Below are positions 7,377 through 17,446 of a stretch of DNA of 64,000 nucleotides, piece by piece. Within the stretch, counting starts at the first letter, position 1. Each line of letters begins with the position of its first letter. A program made the translations under genes and the position numbers. Location: contig JAUYSK010000021.1 of NCBI GenBank assembly GCA_030696345.1, forward strand, positions 1 to 64,000. The letters are read 5' to 3'. Origin of the DNA: Azonexus sp. (lineage in GTDB: Bacteria; Pseudomonadota; Gammaproteobacteria; Burkholderiales; Rhodocyclaceae). The notes under the pieces were generated by a model. The model saw only the letters and a program-made list of their open reading frames with translations, searched no databases and was not told where the DNA came from.

Positions 7377-7946
7377 TCAGGGCAAATAGGCTTCGACCTG
7401 AATACGCAGCCGGACCTCGTCGCCGATAAACGGCAGGCCGTTGCTCAGGCCGAATTCGGAGCGGCGCAGCATACCGATAGCGTCGGCACCGCAGCCGCGC
7501 TTGCGGCTGGCCAGGTTTAGGCCGCACTTGAAACGGATGATATCCAGGCGCATCGGCTTGATTTCGCCGAGCATGACCAGCGTGCCTTCAACGGCAATCG
7601 GGCGATCCTGTTCGAAAATGAAGCGTTGACCACGAAACAGGATGTCAGGAAAGCTTTGTACGTTGAACCAGGTCTCGCCGCGCAGCACTTCGTCGCGCAG
7701 CTCGAAGCCGGTGTCGAGCGACGCGGCATCAATGCGGATGTCGATGTTGCCGCTGCGTGCTTCGGCATCGAACTGGACGCTGCCCGAACTGCGGTTGAAC
7801 TGGCCGCGCTGGGTGGAAAAGCCCAGATGATCGATCTCGAAGCTGGCGTAGGTGTGGGCGGGGTCGATCGCGTAGTCGAGCGCCGTCGCTGGCAGGGCGA
7901 GGCTGGCGATGAAGGCAAGGAGAATGGCTTTGAATGGCACGGTCAA
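7377..7946 (-). CDS. YceI family periplasmic protein
   Basis: A 189-residue protein with a signal peptide (hydrophobic residues 7-21, cut near ATA-LDY) and one YceI domain: DPAHTYASFEIDHLGFSTQRG, FDAEARSGNIDIRID and a final beta strand. YceI proteins are lipocalin-like barrels that bind isoprenoid molecules in the periplasm. It shares its direction with the rib operon, 82 bases upstream of ribB, but has no functional link to it that can be seen. Confidence 0.9.
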   Translation of the reverse strand: MTVPFKAILLAFIASLALPATALDYAIDPAHTYASFEIDHLGFSTQRGQFNRSSGSVQFDAEARSGNIDIRIDAASLDTGFELRDEVLRGETWFNVQSFPDILFRGQRFIFEQDRPIAVEGTLVMLGEIKPMRLDIIRFKCGLNLASRKRGCGADAIGMLRRSEFGLSNGLPFIGDEVRLRIQVEAYLP

Positions 7947-8061
7947 CGCTCAAAAAAGGCAAAAATGGCTGGGCAGGCTTCAATTCTGACCGTACCGGAT
8001 GTCGGGCGTTCCCGAATGCAGGCAAAATGTCGGCCATTCCGTTTCAGGTTAGCATCGGCCC

Positions 8062-9561
8062 ATGCGCCACGCCCTCCTTTTTTCCGTTTTCGTCATCGCC
8101 TCCTGCGGGCTGGCCTACGAACTGATCGCCGGCGCCCTGGCGTCCTACCTGCTCGGCGATTCGGTGACGCAGTTCTCGACGGTGATCGGCACCTACCTGT
8201 TCGCCATGGGCGCCGGTTCATGGTTGTCGAAATACATCACACGCGACCTGATCGGGCGCTTCATCCAGATTGAACTGATGGTCGGCCTGCTCGGCGGCTT
8301 TTCGGCGATTGGGCTGTTTCTGGTTTTCACCTGGCTGCCCGGACCGTTCCAGCTGGTGCTCTATCTTGTGGTGTTTGGGGTCGGTGTTCTGGTCGGCCTC
8401 GAAATCCCGCTGGTGATGCGGATATTGAAGCGCGAACTGGCCTTCAAGGATCTGGTGTCGCAAGTGCTCACTTTCGATTATCTTGGCGCGCTGGCAGTAT
8501 CCATCCTTTTTCCGCTAGTGCTGGCGCCGCAGATCGGCATGGTTCGCACCGGCTTGCTTTTTGGCCTGCTCAACGTCGGCGTGGCCTTGTGGGCGCTGCA
8601 TCTTTTTCGCGACCAGTTACCGGCTCCGCGCTGGCTGGCAACGCAGTCATGGACGGTGTTCGGTCTGCTGCTCGCCGGGTTTGCCGGGGCCGGGCAACTG
8701 ACTACGCTGGCTGAATCCCATCTTTACTCAGACGAGATTGTCTATGCCGAAACGACGCCGTATCAGCGCATTGTCGTCACCCGCTGGCGCGATGACCTGC
8801 GGCTCTTCCTGAACAACAACCTGCAATTCTCGTCGCACGATGAATACCGTTACCACGAGGCGCTGGTGCATCCGGGCCTGGCCAGTCTGCCCGGCGCCAA
8901 GCGCGTGTTGGTGCTGGGCGGCGGCGATGGCCTGGCCGTGCGCGAAGTCTTGAAGTACCCGAGTGTCGAGGCGGTAACGGTGGTTGATCTTGATCCGGCG
9001 ATGACCGAGCTCTTCTCGGCCGCACCGCCGCTGGTTGCCCTGAATGCAGCTTCCCTGAAGTCGGAGCGGGTCAAAGTGGTCAATGCCGACGCCCTGCAAT
9101 GGCTGGAGGAAAGCCGGGAGTATTTTGATTTCATCGTCATCGACTTCCCCGATCCCGCCAACTTCGCGCTGGGCAAGCTCTATACCTCGGCCTTCTACCG
9201 CTTGCTGGAAAAACGACTCTCGGCGCGCGGCCTGGTTGTCGTCCAGTCGACCTCGCCGCTCTACGCCCGCCAATCCTTCTGGTGCGTGGTCACGACACTG
9301 GAGTCGATCGGCTTCAAGACGGCGCCTTATCACGCGCTGGTGCCTTCGTTCGGCGAATGGGGCTTCATCATCGCTGGTCGGCAGGAATTCTCGATTGCTG
9401 CGGTCGACCCCGAAAAAACACGTTTTTTGACGCCGGAAACCGTGCCTGGTCTATTTGCTTTTCCGGCCGACATGGCGAGATTGCCCGCCGAGGTAAATCA
9501 GCTGAACAATCAGGTGCTGGTCCGCTACTTTGAAGCTGAATGGCGCAAGGTGATTCGCTAG
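8062..9561 (+). CDS. Membrane-bound spermidine synthase-like protein
   Basis: A 499-residue protein with about seven membrane helices in the first 215 residues and a spermidine-synthase-type aminopropyltransferase domain after that. The cytoplasmic part shows the SAM-binding fold: VLVLGGGDGLAVREVLKYP, VVDLDPAM, NADALQWLE and DFIVIDFPDP. This fusion is common in proteobacteria; the product may be spermidine or another polyamine, and activity on putrescine has not been shown for many members. It is monocistronic and divergent from the YceI gene. Confidence 0.85.
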   Translation: MRHALLFSVFVIASCGLAYELIAGALASYLLGDSVTQFSTVIGTYLFAMGAGSWLSKYITRDLIGRFIQIELMVGLLGGFSAIGLFLVFTWLPGPFQLVLYLVVFGVGVLVGLEIPLVMRILKRELAFKDLVSQVLTFDYLGALAVSILFPLVLAPQIGMVRTGLLFGLLNVGVALWALHLFRDQLPAPRWLATQSWTVFGLLLAGFAGAGQLTTLAESHLYSDEIVYAETTPYQRIVVTRWRDDLRLFLNNNLQFSSHDEYRYHEALVHPGLASLPGAKRVLVLGGGDGLAVREVLKYPSVEAVTVVDLDPAMTELFSAAPPLVALNAASLKSERVKVVNADALQWLEESREYFDFIVIDFPDPANFALGKLYTSAFYRLLEKRLSARGLVVVQSTSPLYARQSFWCVVTTLESIGFKTAPYHALVPSFGEWGFIIAGRQEFSIAAVDPEKTRFLTPETVPGLFAFPADMARLPAEVNQLNNQVLVRYFEAEWRKVIR

Positions 9562-9670
9562 GCAGCCATTTTCAATGGCAGTTGATTTTCGGCTTCAGGA
9601 ACAATAAAGTTGTTATTGGGTCAATGATTTAACGTGGTACCCGGAGAATATCCTTTATATTCCTCTGATC

Positions 9671-10531
9671 ATGCTTACGCCCAATCAACACCGCTGGGGG
9701 ATCGACCAATGGGTCGCCTACCTCAAAGACAAGGAGATCCCGATCTTCCCGGGGACGCGCGAGCGTCTGGCGGCGCTGCGTGAAGAGCAGCAGGAACTTC
9801 TCGCACCGATCGATCTTGCCGCCGTGGTGCTCGGCGATCCTTTTCTGGCGCTCAAACTTTTGCGACGGGTCGAAGGTCGGCGTGCCTCTTCACTCGGACA
9901 TGAAACCACCACGGCGCTGGGGGCTGTGCTGCAAGCCGGGGTTGATGAACTGGTGCGGACGGTCAATAGCAGTCCGCTGGCGAATCACTCGCTGACGCAC
10001 ATGGCCGATTGCGCCAGACATACTATTGTCGCTGCTGATATTGCCCGTGCCTGGGCGTCGCTACGGGCCGATGTTTCAGCGGAAGAAGTGGCACTCGCTA
10101 CGCTATTGGCCGAGTCCGGCGAATTGCTGATGTGGCATTTCGCGCCGGAGTTGCCCGAAAAGGCACTCGACGAACTTCATTCCGGTCGGGCGTTGCGAAC
10201 GCTGCAGGCGCAGCAGCAGGCCAACGGCTTCAGCTTCAAGCAGATGACCATGGCTTTGGTCGAGGCGTGGGCTTTGCCGCCCCTGATTGCGCAACTGATG
10301 CGCGGGTCCGACACGCCGCGAGCCAATATCGCCCGGCTGGCCGGCGATACCGCCCGGCATATCGTGACTGATCCGGAGAATCCGGCAGTCCCGGCCGATC
10401 TGGTCAATATCCACGACGTCATTCCAGGCGCCAGTTTCGAAACGCTGATTGCTCCTTTGCCGATCTCAGATGAATACAAGGCGCTAGTCTTGTCAGCGGT
10501 GGCTCACGACAGCTACACCAAGGACGCCTAG
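9671..10531 (+). CDS. HDOD domain protein
   Basis: The 286-residue protein matches the HDOD pattern, a relative of HD hydrolases that usually lacks catalytic metal ligands and serves in signal transduction: DPFLALKLLRRVEGR (about 55-69), a long helical part with DCARHTIVAADIARAW, and EEVALATLLAESGELLMWHF. No second domain is visible. It is convergent with ychF. The role is unknown; HDOD proteins often act in c-di-GMP, motility or stress pathways. Confidence 0.75.
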   Translation: MLTPNQHRWGIDQWVAYLKDKEIPIFPGTRERLAALREEQQELLAPIDLAAVVLGDPFLALKLLRRVEGRRASSLGHETTTALGAVLQAGVDELVRTVNSSPLANHSLTHMADCARHTIVAADIARAWASLRADVSAEEVALATLLAESGELLMWHFAPELPEKALDELHSGRALRTLQAQQQANGFSFKQMTMALVEAWALPPLIAQLMRGSDTPRANIARLAGDTARHIVTDPENPAVPADLVNIHDVIPGASFETLIAPLPISDEYKALVLSAVAHDSYTKDA

Positions 10532-10626
10532 TGAACCGGTTTGAGTTGCGAGCAGATGGTGTCCTGGCTTTGATCGGGGCGCTGAGTTAACGCCCGGTCA
10601 CTGGGTAAAAGCCTGCGAAAGACAGA

Positions 10627-11718
<1,092 letters not shown>

Positions 11719-11727
11719 GGGTTTTCC

Positions 11728-12306
11728 TTAGACGGCTTTGCCGTGCAACTGTTGTTGGGCGCCGGCAAAGTCTCCGGCAGCAAGTTTGGGCCAGGCCAGC
11801 AGGCAGCGGGCGAGGGCGTGTTCGATATCAGGCAGCTCTTCCTTGCGCGGCTGGTGCAGTACGAAGTCGACCACTTCCTGTGCCAGATTCAGGGTGCGTG
11901 GATGACCGATGCCGAGGCGCAGGCGCCAGAAATCCGGCGTGCCGAGCCTCGCCTGAATGTCTTTCAGGCCGTTGTGGCCACCGTTGCCGCCACCCTGCTT
12001 GAGGCGGATGCCACCGGGTGGCAGGTCGAGTTCATCGTGGATGACGAGTATTTCTTCCGGCGGAATCTTGTAGAAATTGGCCAGTGCCGCCACCGCTTGC
12101 CCGGAACGGTTCATGAAGGTGGTCGGCTCAAGCAACCAGGTTTCGCCGCTGCGTGCTGCCTTGCCATAGAACTTGGCCTGCGGGGCGAGCGCGATCTTCA
12201 GCTTGTCGGCCAGATGGTCGACAAACCAGAAGCCGACATTGTGTCGGGTCGCTTCGTACTCGGGTCCGGGGTTACCGAGACCGACGATCAGGCGGGGAGG
12301 GTTCAT
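11728..12306 (-). CDS. pth: Peptidyl-tRNA hydrolase
   Basis: Pth releases tRNA from peptidyl-tRNAs dropped by ribosomes. The 192-residue protein has the family motifs [18 protein letters not shown] (catalytic His in RHNVG), [12 protein letters not shown] and [18 protein letters not shown] with [10 protein letters not shown]. It lies between rplY and ychF; an apparent terminator separates it from rplY, so some expression may come from readthrough. Confidence 0.96.
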   Translation of the reverse strand: MNPPRLIVGLGNPGPEYEATRHNVGFWFVDHLADKLKIALAPQAKFYGKAARSGETWLLEPTTFMNRSGQAVAALANFYKIPPEEILVIHDELDLPPGGIRLKQGGGNGGHNGLKDIQARLGTPDFWRLRLGIGHPRTLNLAQEVVDFVLHQPRKEELPDIEHALARCLLAWPKLAAGDFAGAQQQLHGKAV

Positions 12307-12318
12307 GGCAGGCTAAAT

Positions 12319-12354
12319 GAAAAAGCCGCCGGCGGCAGATTGCCAGCGGCGGCT
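12319..12354 (-). terminator. Rho-independent terminator after rplY
   Basis: On the minus strand the stem AGCCGCCG / CGGCGGCT, with an inner GGCA / TGCC pairing, ends in TTTTTCATT. It lies between rplY and pth, so it may reduce, rather than abolish, transcription into pth. Confidence 0.7.
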
Positions 12355-12375
12355 GTTAAAGCTTGGTGCCGGAAA

Positions 12376-12981
12376 TTACTCGGCAGCAGCTTCGCCTTCA
12401 GCGGCTTCGGTAGAACCACCCTTGCCAACGATGCCGACAACGACGGAGTCATCAGCCGTGTGGTGAACCAGCTTGACGCCCTTCGGCAGCTTGAGCTGGG
12501 ACAAGTGAATGCTGTCACCAATCTTCAGGGCGCTCAGGTCGACTTCGATGAAACCGGGCAGGTCAGCAGCCAGACACTGAACATCAACTTCGGTCATGAC
12601 GTGGTTGACCAGGCCGCCGTTGAGCTTGACGCCCGGAGCGATTTCTTCGTTAACGAAGTGCAGGGGAACCTTGACGTGCAGTGCGTGGGTGGCGTCGACA
12701 CGCTGGAAGTCAACGTGCAGAACGAGCGGCTTGTAGGCGTGCACTTGTGTGTCGCGCAGCAGAACCTGTTCCGCTTTGCCATCAAGTACCAGACTGATGA
12801 TGGTGGTGTGGAAGGCTTCCTTCTTCAGCTTCAGCAGCAGATCGTTGTGTTCGACTTCGATGGACTGCGGGGCGGTATTGCCACCGTAGACAATGCCCGG
12901 CACTTTGGACGTACGACGCAGGCGGCGGCTCGCACTCGTTCCCTGCAGCGTGCGCGATTGCGCGATTAGTTCGAATTGCAT
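12376..12981 (-). CDS. rplY: 50S ribosomal protein L25 (CTC form)
   Basis: L25 binds 5S rRNA. This is the long form of 201 residues: an L25 domain at 1-95 (RTLQGTSASRRLRRT, VPGIVYGGN, VEHNDLLLKL), then the CTC beta domain (VPLHFVNEEIAPGVKLNGG, LPGFIEVDLSALKIGDSIHLS) and an acidic alanine-rich tail. The order prs-rplY-pth-ychF is standard for betaproteobacteria. Confidence 0.96.
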   Translation of the reverse strand: MQFELIAQSRTLQGTSASRRLRRTSKVPGIVYGGNTAPQSIEVEHNDLLLKLKKEAFHTTIISLVLDGKAEQVLLRDTQVHAYKPLVLHVDFQRVDATHALHVKVPLHFVNEEIAPGVKLNGGLVNHVMTEVDVQCLAADLPGFIEVDLSALKIGDSIHLSQLKLPKGVKLVHHTADDSVVVGIVGKGGSTEAAEGEAAAE

Positions 12982-13036
12982 GGTGTTACTCCAGAGTTTT
13001 TCCCGCTCCGCGACCAGAGCAGGAAGTTAAAAAAAC

Positions 13037-13987
13037 TTAATCGATGAACAGCGACGAAACAGAGTCGTCGTTGCTGATCCGGCGTATGGTTTCTGCCATC
13101 AGTTCGGCCACGGAAAGCTGACGGATGCGTGTTGATATAGCAGCCTCGTCACGCAGGGGAATGGTATCGGTGACGACCAGCGCATCAAGATCGGAGGAAT
13201 TGACGCGCTCAACGGCAGGACCGGAGAGTACCGGGTGGGTACAGTAAGCGACAACCTTCTTCGCGCCATTGGCCTTCAGCGCGGTGGCGGCCTTGCACAG
13301 CGTACCGGCGGTGTCGACCATGTCGTCCATGATGATGCAGGTGCGGCCATCGACTTCACCGATGATGTTCATCACTTCGGAAACATTGGCTTTCGGGCGA
13401 CGCTTGTCGATGATCGCCAGATCACATTCGAGGCGCTTGGCCAGCGAACGGGCGCGGACGACGCCGCCATGGTCGGGAGAAACGACCATCGGGTTTTCGT
13501 AATGCTGCTTGAGAATGTCTTCAAGCAGGATCGGCAGGGAGTAGATGTTGTCGACCGGGATGTCGAAAAAGCCCTGGATCTGCTCGGCATGGAGGTCCAT
13601 GGTCAGGACACGATCGACGCCGGAGGCAACCAGCATGTTGGCGACCAGCTTGGCGGCGATGGGTACGCGGGAAGAACGCGAGCGGCGATCCTGGCGGGCG
13701 TAGCCGAAGTAGGGGATGGTGGCGGTGATCCGGCCGGCCGAGGCGCGCTTCAGCGAATCAACGATGACCAGCAGTTCCATCAGGTTGTCGTTGCAGGGCG
13801 CGCAGGTGGATTGCAGCACGAAAATATCGCGGCCACGGACGTGTTCCTGCAATTCGACGCTGACTTCGCCGTCGGAAAAGCGGCCGACGTTGGCGCGACC
13901 AAGGTCAACATTGAGTTGGGATGCAACGTCTACCGCCAGTTTGGGGTTGGCGTTACCGGTGAAGACCATCAAGCTGTTGTAGGCCAT
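13037..13987 (-). CDS. prs: Ribose-phosphate pyrophosphokinase
   Basis: Prs makes PRPP from ribose 5-phosphate and ATP, the precursor for nucleotides, histidine and tryptophan. The 316-residue protein carries [15 protein letters not shown], the flexible loop with [16 protein letters not shown] residues, [14 protein letters not shown] (metal and ATP binding), and the PRPP-binding [13 protein letters not shown]. It lies directly after tRNA-Gln and before rplY on the same strand. Confidence 0.97.
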   Translation of the reverse strand: MAYNSLMVFTGNANPKLAVDVASQLNVDLGRANVGRFSDGEVSVELQEHVRGRDIFVLQSTCAPCNDNLMELLVIVDSLKRASAGRITATIPYFGYARQDRRSRSSRVPIAAKLVANMLVASGVDRVLTMDLHAEQIQGFFDIPVDNIYSLPILLEDILKQHYENPMVVSPDHGGVVRARSLAKRLECDLAIIDKRRPKANVSEVMNIIGEVDGRTCIIMDDMVDTAGTLCKAATALKANGAKKVVAYCTHPVLSGPAVERVNSSDLDALVVTDTIPLRDEAAISTRIRQLSVAELMAETIRRISNDDSVSSLFID

Positions 13988-14044
13988 TTCCGCAGTCCTC
14001 CGGGCGATTATGCTGAATGCGCATTAGCCCGACACAATGAAAAT

Positions 14045-14067
14045 CGGGCAGGCTTGTGACCTGCCCG
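14045..14067 (-). terminator. Terminator of tRNA-Gln
   Basis: The stem CGGGCAGG / CCTGCCCG has eight pairs around a seven-base loop, ten bases past the tRNA CCA end on the minus strand, and is followed by ATTTTCATT. It separates the tRNA gene from prs. Confidence 0.75.
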
Positions 14068-14076
14068 AAGGAAACT

Positions 14077-14153
14077 TGGCTGGGGAAGAAGGATTCGAAC
14101 CTTCGAATGCCGGAATCAAAATCCGGTGCCTTGACCAACTTGGCGACTCCCCA
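14077..14153 (-). tRNA. tRNA-Gln (anticodon TTG)
   Basis: Read on the minus strand, the 77-base gene starts TGGGGAG and ends CTTCCCCAGCCA. The anticodon arm is CCGGATTTTGATTCCGG with TTG in the loop, the T-arm contains GGTTCGAATCC, and CCA is encoded at 14079-14077. All arms pair. It lies between ispE and prs, a common place for it in betaproteobacteria. Confidence 0.96.
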
Positions 14154-14194
14154 GCGGGTACGTCTGCACGGGTTCGCGTGCGAACGAGGCGCGG

Positions 14195-14223
14195 ATATTA
14201 CACAAACCCTGCCTTGGCGTCCA
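14195..14223 (-). promoter_or_regulatory. Candidate sigma-70 promoter of tRNA-Gln
   Basis: On the minus strand TGGACG (14223-14218) and TAATAT (14200-14195) are separated by 17 bases. The -10 box agrees well with the consensus and the -35 box in four of six positions. Initiation would fall about 35 bases ahead of the tRNA. This is a pattern call only. Confidence 0.4.
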
Positions 14224-14231
14224 GCCCTTTG

Positions 14232-15092
14232 TTAAAAATGGGCCAGCGGGTGCGCGTCCAAGCCGTCGGCAATCCAGCCGTTCATGCCGGCAGGAAGTTG
14301 GGCCAGAACCAGCGCTGCCTGAGCGTGGTTGGCGAAGCCCGCAAAGACGCAGGCGCCGGAACCAGTCATCATCGCCTGCGGGGCATGTTGCTTTAGCCAG
14401 ATCAGGTGTTCGGCAACAAGTGGAAAGCGTTCGCAGGCAACAGCTTCGAGGTCGTTATGACCCATGCCGGGTTGCCAGCTCGACGGGGTGATGGGCGGCG
14501 TGTCGCGCTTGAGTTCTGCCGCCCCGAAAATTGCCGCTGTAGGCACGTTGACCGCAGGATGCAGGATCAGATAAGTCTCGGCAGGCAATTCGACATCGGT
14601 GAAGGCTTCGCCGACACCTTCGGCAAAGGTGTTGCGACCATGGATGAACACCGGGACATCGGCGCCGAGGCTGAGGCCGAGCTTTTCCAGGGCTGGCCGG
14701 CTCAGGCCGGTTTGCCATAGATGATTGAGGGCCAGCAGGACCGTGGCGGCATCGGAGCTGCCACCGCCCAGGCCGCCGCCCATGGGCAACTGCTTGTCGA
14801 GGTGGATGGTCGCGCCTTGCCTGCAACCGGTGGCTTGTTGCAGCAGGCGGGCAGCGCGAACGGTGAGGTCGGTCTCCGCTGGCACGCCGGGAATTGGCTT
14901 GGACAGCACGATTTCGCCATCGTTGCGCGAGGCGAACTGAAGCTGGTCGGCCCGGTCGATAAAACGGAAGACGGTCTGCAATAAATGATAGCCATCGGCC
15001 CGGCGGCCGACGACGTGAAGAAAAAGGTTCAGTTTAGCCGGGGCCGGCCAGGTGCTATCCCAGTTCCATGAACTCACGGGTTGTCTTTCCAT
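14232..15092 (-). CDS. ispE: 4-diphosphocytidyl-2-C-methyl-D-erythritol kinase
   Basis: IspE phosphorylates CDP-methylerythritol in the non-mevalonate isoprenoid pathway. The 286-residue GHMP kinase shows the substrate motif PAPAKLNLFLHVVGRRADGYH, the ATP-binding LPMGGGLGGGSSDAA and the third motif MMTGSGACVFA. The ATG at 15092 lies inside lolB; a GTG at 15077 would overlap the lolB stop as GTGA and gives a start five residues later, which is equally possible. Genes ispE and lolB are adjacent in many bacteria. Confidence 0.95.
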   Translation of the reverse strand: MERQPVSSWNWDSTWPAPAKLNLFLHVVGRRADGYHLLQTVFRFIDRADQLQFASRNDGEIVLSKPIPGVPAETDLTVRAARLLQQATGCRQGATIHLDKQLPMGGGLGGGSSDAATVLLALNHLWQTGLSRPALEKLGLSLGADVPVFIHGRNTFAEGVGEAFTDVELPAETYLILHPAVNVPTAAIFGAAELKRDTPPITPSSWQPGMGHNDLEAVACERFPLVAEHLIWLKQHAPQAMMTGSGACVFAGFANHAQAALVLAQLPAGMNGWIADGLDAHPLAHF

Positions 15093-15646
15093 TCCTCGAT
15101 ACGCAACCGCAATTCGATTTCGCCGTCGCGGCTCAGCGTGACGCGGGCCGGCAATGCCGCCGCCGTTTCATCTTCGTAGGCGTAATCGACTCGCCAGCCG
15201 GCTTCGCGCAGCAGGAGCGGGCGCTTTTGGTCGTCGATGTCGATCTGCGCCGCGCCGCCCGAGCGGCCGAGTAGCCAAGCTGGCAGGCGGGTGACGGGCA
15301 GCCGGCGGCCGGTGACTTCTTCCATCAGGGCGTCGGGGTCGGTGGATTCACGCGTCTGGCCATCGGCCGTGCGCAGCCGGGAGAGGGTCGGGGTGGTCTC
15401 GATTTCAGCCAGGCCGTAGCCGAGCGGACTAGAGACTAGGATGCGGTCGTTACCGTTTTTATGCGTCCAGGTGAGTCGTCCGCCAGAACTTTGTGGCGGC
15501 TGCTCGGGCAGCGTGACGCGTAGCGCAAAACGGGCTTCCAGCGCAAAGTTGCGGATCTGGTCGCGGGCTGGCAAAGGGGTGGGCGGCAGGCTGGAGCAGC
15601 CGGCAAGCAGACAGCCGGCAAGCACGGCGGCGAAACGCAAGCTCAA
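15074..15646 (-). CDS. lolB: Outer membrane lipoprotein LolB
   Basis: LolB receives lipoproteins from LolA and places them in the outer membrane. The 190-residue protein has a lipoprotein signal (LAGCLLAGCSS, lipid-bearing Cys17) and a single beta-barrel-like domain: NFALEARFALRV, GGRLTWTHKNGNDRIL, SPLGYGLAEIE and LPAWLLGR. It overlaps the TPR gene upstream as ATGA and ispE downstream, indicating one transcript. Confidence 0.92.
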   Translation of the reverse strand: MSLRFAAVLAGCLLAGCSSLPPTPLPARDQIRNFALEARFALRVTLPEQPPQSSGGRLTWTHKNGNDRILVSSPLGYGLAEIETTPTLSRLRTADGQTRESTDPDALMEEVTGRRLPVTRLPAWLLGRSGGAAQIDIDDQKRPLLLREAGWRVDYAYEDETAAALPARVTLSRDGEIELRLRIEEWKDNP

Positions 15647-17358
15647 GGCAACAGTTTCTTGATGGCAGCGGCGAGCACTTCATTTTCCGGATTCTGCTTT
15701 GCCGCATCTTTCATCAGGCGTCCGGCCTCGTCCTTGCGACCCATGGTCCACATGACTTCGCCGAGGTGGGCAGCGATTTCCGGGTCGGCCCTGGTTTTGT
15801 AGGCTTTTTCCAGCGTTTTCAACGCTGCGTCCAGTTTGCCCTGGCGGAAGAAGACCCAGCCGAGGCTGTCGGTAATGAAAGGATCGTCCGGCATCAGCGC
15901 CAGCGCCTTGTTGATCATTTCTTCTGCTTCGGCGAGGCGAATATTGCGGTCGGCCCAGGAGTAGCCGAGCGCATTCAATGCATGGGCGTGATCCGGCTTC
16001 AGTTTCAGCAGGTGCTTGAGATGGGCTTCCAGAATTTCAGGCTTGCCGATGCGTTCGGCAGTCAGCGCGGCTTCATAGAGCAATTCCGGATTATCCGGCT
16101 CGCTGGTGAGGGCCGCGTCGAGCACGATATAGGCATCGTTCTGGCGTCCTGCCTCGCGCAACAACTGGGCTTCGGCCATGGTCAACTGGGTGCGTTCAGC
16201 GGCGGTGCTGCCGCGCGTGCTTCGCAACAGGTCGCGGGCTTCGTCCGGCTTGCCCTGCTGGAGCAGAATTTGTGCGGCGCGGGAGCGGGCGGGAACAAAT
16301 TGTTCGCCGGAAGTAACCTGACGATACTGTTCGAGGGCCGCTTCCGGTTTCTTTTGTTCCTGATCGAGCTGGCCGAGGAAGAAGTGCACCATGCTCTTGT
16401 CCGGGAAGTTGCTCTGCAATAGCTTTTCCAGCTGATTGCGGCCCGTTGTGGTGTCTCCCTGCTGCAGGGCCAGCATGGCCACCGGGTAGATTACGTCCGG
16501 GTTATCGGGGTTGTCCTTGATCAGGCGGTCGAAATGCTGCCGCGATTCGTCGTACTGTTTTGCGCTGATTTGCAGGCGGGCCAGCGTCAGTCGGGCATCG
16601 CGGGCGGTCGGGTTGCGATTGACGAAATCGTTCAGGCTGTCGATGGCGGTCAAGGGCGACTGCTTGGCCTGAAGCTGGGCCCGGGCGAGCGCCGCAACTT
16701 CCCAGTCCGGACGTAATTGCAGGGCCTTTTCGGTTTCGGAAAGGGCGCGCATATTGTCATCGGCACTCGCTGCCGCCTGGGCCATCGCGAAGTGGGCTTC
16801 GGCCAGTCCGGCGTAAGGGGTGGCGACGCGGTCTACCAGCTTCTGTACTGCCTTCTTGTCAACATGCCGGGTCAGTACGCGGTTGAGTTGCATCAAGTTG
16901 TTGCCGAGGTTGGGCTTGTCTTTTTCGAGCAGGGCGGTCAGCTGCGGCGCCAGGTCGTCGAGGCGGTTGGACATGACCAGCAATGAAGATTGCGCCTGCC
17001 TGGCCTGGTTCGAGTCCGGTTCGACTTCAAGCCAGAGCCGGGAGAGTTCGAGCGCTCGGTCATACTGGCGGGCAAAGCCGGCAACTTCGGTGGCTCGGGC
17101 AATCGCCTTGGGGTCACGGGTGCGCTGGGCAAGATCGGTCCAGGCATCGACGCCGAGGTTGATGTCCCCGCGTTGCAGCGCCAGTTCGCCAAGCAAGGTC
17201 TGAAAAACCGTCCGGGCCAGAATGTTCTCGGACGAAGACTGCGTCGTCTGCCGCTTGTTCGCCGGCTTGATGGGTGGTTCGCCGGCGGCCAGGCTGGGTC
17301 CGGCCAGGGTCAGACCCAGGGCTAGGGAGAGGGCGGCGGCGATGAACTTCGGTTGCAT
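15643..17358 (-). CDS. Secreted TPR-repeat protein
   Basis: A 571-residue protein with a signal peptide (hydrophobic 8-24, ending LAGPSLAAG) followed almost wholly by tetratricopeptide repeats, e.g. ARLTLARLQISAKQYDESRQ, HALNALGYSWADRN and ITDSLGWVFFRQGKLDAALK (about 20-residue segments of 34-residue units). Such proteins upstream of lolB are found widely in betaproteobacteria and are thought to be periplasmic scaffolds. The precise role is not known. Stop and lolB start overlap by four bases. Confidence 0.88.
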   Translation of the reverse strand: MQPKFIAAALSLALGLTLAGPSLAAGEPPIKPANKRQTTQSSSENILARTVFQTLLGELALQRGDINLGVDAWTDLAQRTRDPKAIARATEVAGFARQYDRALELSRLWLEVEPDSNQARQAQSSLLVMSNRLDDLAPQLTALLEKDKPNLGNNLMQLNRVLTRHVDKKAVQKLVDRVATPYAGLAEAHFAMAQAAASADDNMRALSETEKALQLRPDWEVAALARAQLQAKQSPLTAIDSLNDFVNRNPTARDARLTLARLQISAKQYDESRQHFDRLIKDNPDNPDVIYPVAMLALQQGDTTTGRNQLEKLLQSNFPDKSMVHFFLGQLDQEQKKPEAALEQYRQVTSGEQFVPARSRAAQILLQQGKPDEARDLLRSTRGSTAAERTQLTMAEAQLLREAGRQNDAYIVLDAALTSEPDNPELLYEAALTAERIGKPEILEAHLKHLLKLKPDHAHALNALGYSWADRNIRLAEAEEMINKALALMPDDPFITDSLGWVFFRQGKLDAALKTLEKAYKTRADPEIAAHLGEVMWTMGRKDEAGRLMKDAAKQNPENEVLAAAIKKLLP

Positions 17359-17446
17359 GGTCGGCTTTCAGATATGGATGCGCATTTGAACGCATAGAAT
17401 CGCATAAGTTTGTGATGTTATTTGGGATTGGGTGGAGGAACAAGCA

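Noticed and set aside
10572..10599. Hairpin between the HDOD gene and ychF
   Set aside because: An imperfect seven-pair stem with a bulge but no T-run on either strand; not convincing as a terminator.
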